Positions 5,601 through 5,831 of a stretch of DNA of 5,831 nucleotides are shown here, piece after piece. Location: the NCBI GenBank assembly GCA_020434465.1, contig JAGRAS010000119.1, positions 1 to 5,831 of the forward strand. The letters are read 5' to 3'. The notes beneath the pieces are model-generated. The model was not told the DNA's origin, ran no database searches, and saw nothing but the letters and a program-made list of their open reading frames with translations. Numbering within the stretch: position 1 is the first letter of the stretch; each line of letters opens with the position of its first letter. The position numbers and the translations under genes are program-made. This DNA comes from Bdellovibrionales bacterium. Lineage in GTDB: Bacteria > Bdellovibrionota > UBA2361 > JAGRAS01.

Positions 5601-5831
5601 AAGCATTGCTGCTCCAAAAACGCCAGCGGAGTCTCCAAGGGAGTGTTTAGCAATCTTGGTTTCTAGGCGGCCTTCATTAAAGGCATATTTAGCAATTTGG
5701 GCAGGAGTCTCAGAGTATAAAGCATCTAAATTGCTAACACCTCCACCTAACACTATTACATCAGGGTCCAGAATATTAATAACTACAGCTACTGCCTTAC
5801 TAAAAAGACTAATTAGCCTATCTATAGTTTG
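5592..5831 (-). CDS. ROK-family sugar kinase (fructokinase/glucokinase-like), C-terminal part (5' end outside window)
   Basis: The minus-strand frame is open from the window edge at 5831 to TAA at 5594-5592 (79 codons seen). ROK kinases phosphorylate hexoses such as fructose, glucose or N-acetylmannosamine with ATP in the cytoplasm. The visible tail has the family's C-terminal ATP/adenosine-pocket block, NILDPDVIVLGGGVSNLDALY, then the fructokinase-like ending HSLGDSAGVFGAAMLL. The wording of the LDPD-IVLGGG--SN block and the GDS-GV-GAA ending is closest to Mak-type fructokinases in my memory, but substrate choice depends on N-terminal residues and the zinc-binding motif that are outside the window. 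The gene is read in the same direction as the HAD gene 232 bp downstream. Confidence 0.88.
   Translation of the reverse strand, partial: QTIDRLISLFSKAVAVVINILDPDVIVLGGGVSNLDALYSETPAQIAKYAFNEGRLETKIAKHSLGDSAGVFGAAMLLS

Overview
This is a low-GC, gene-dense bacterial chromosomal segment holding housekeeping genes and one decayed accessory gene. A lipoprotein with a clear lipobox and an inner-membrane-type protein suggest a Gram-negative host. The short convergent or coupled gene layout and the style of the secreted protein would fit a delta-proteobacterial, Bdellovibrionota or SAR324-like lineage, but that placement is inference and weak. I found no tRNA, rRNA, CRISPR array, intact insertion sequence or replication origin.

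Layout, left to right. (1) Positions 1-678, + strand: the C-terminal end of a biotin carboxylase (acetyl/acyl-CoA carboxylase family), cut by the window edge, with a roughly 98-residue extension that contains no biotin attachment site. (2) Positions 675-1950, - strand: a two-gene operon with a 23-bp overlap. It encodes an unrecognised membrane-anchored coiled-coil protein followed by an RluA-family pseudouridine synthase, whose stop codon overlaps that of the carboxylase gene. (3) Positions 1951-2119: a divergent promoter region. (4) Positions 2120-2614, + strand: ribonuclease HI with a strong ribosome binding site. (5) Positions 2611-3111, - strand: the remnant of a zeta-toxin-like kinase gene. 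It lacks its P-loop end and is broken by two frameshifts. (6) Positions 3112-4059, - strand: a secreted lipoprotein with a nuclease-fold-like middle and a separate C-terminal beta-rich domain. (7) Positions 4226-5359, - strand: a HAD-superfamily hydrolase of the beta-phosphoglucomutase/phosphoglycolate phosphatase type with an enlarged cap and a candidate operator at its promoter. (8) Positions 5592-5831, - strand: the C-terminal end of a ROK-family sugar kinase resembling fructokinase, cut by the window edge.

The genes do not form one pathway. The ROK kinase and the HAD enzyme both belong to families acting on sugars or sugar phosphates and lie in the same direction, but 232 bp and a hairpin separate them, so co-function is speculative. 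The most unusual content is in 2611-4225: the broken zeta-like gene, truncated exactly where the lipoprotein gene ends, looks like a site of past insertion or replacement. I saw no complete novel system.
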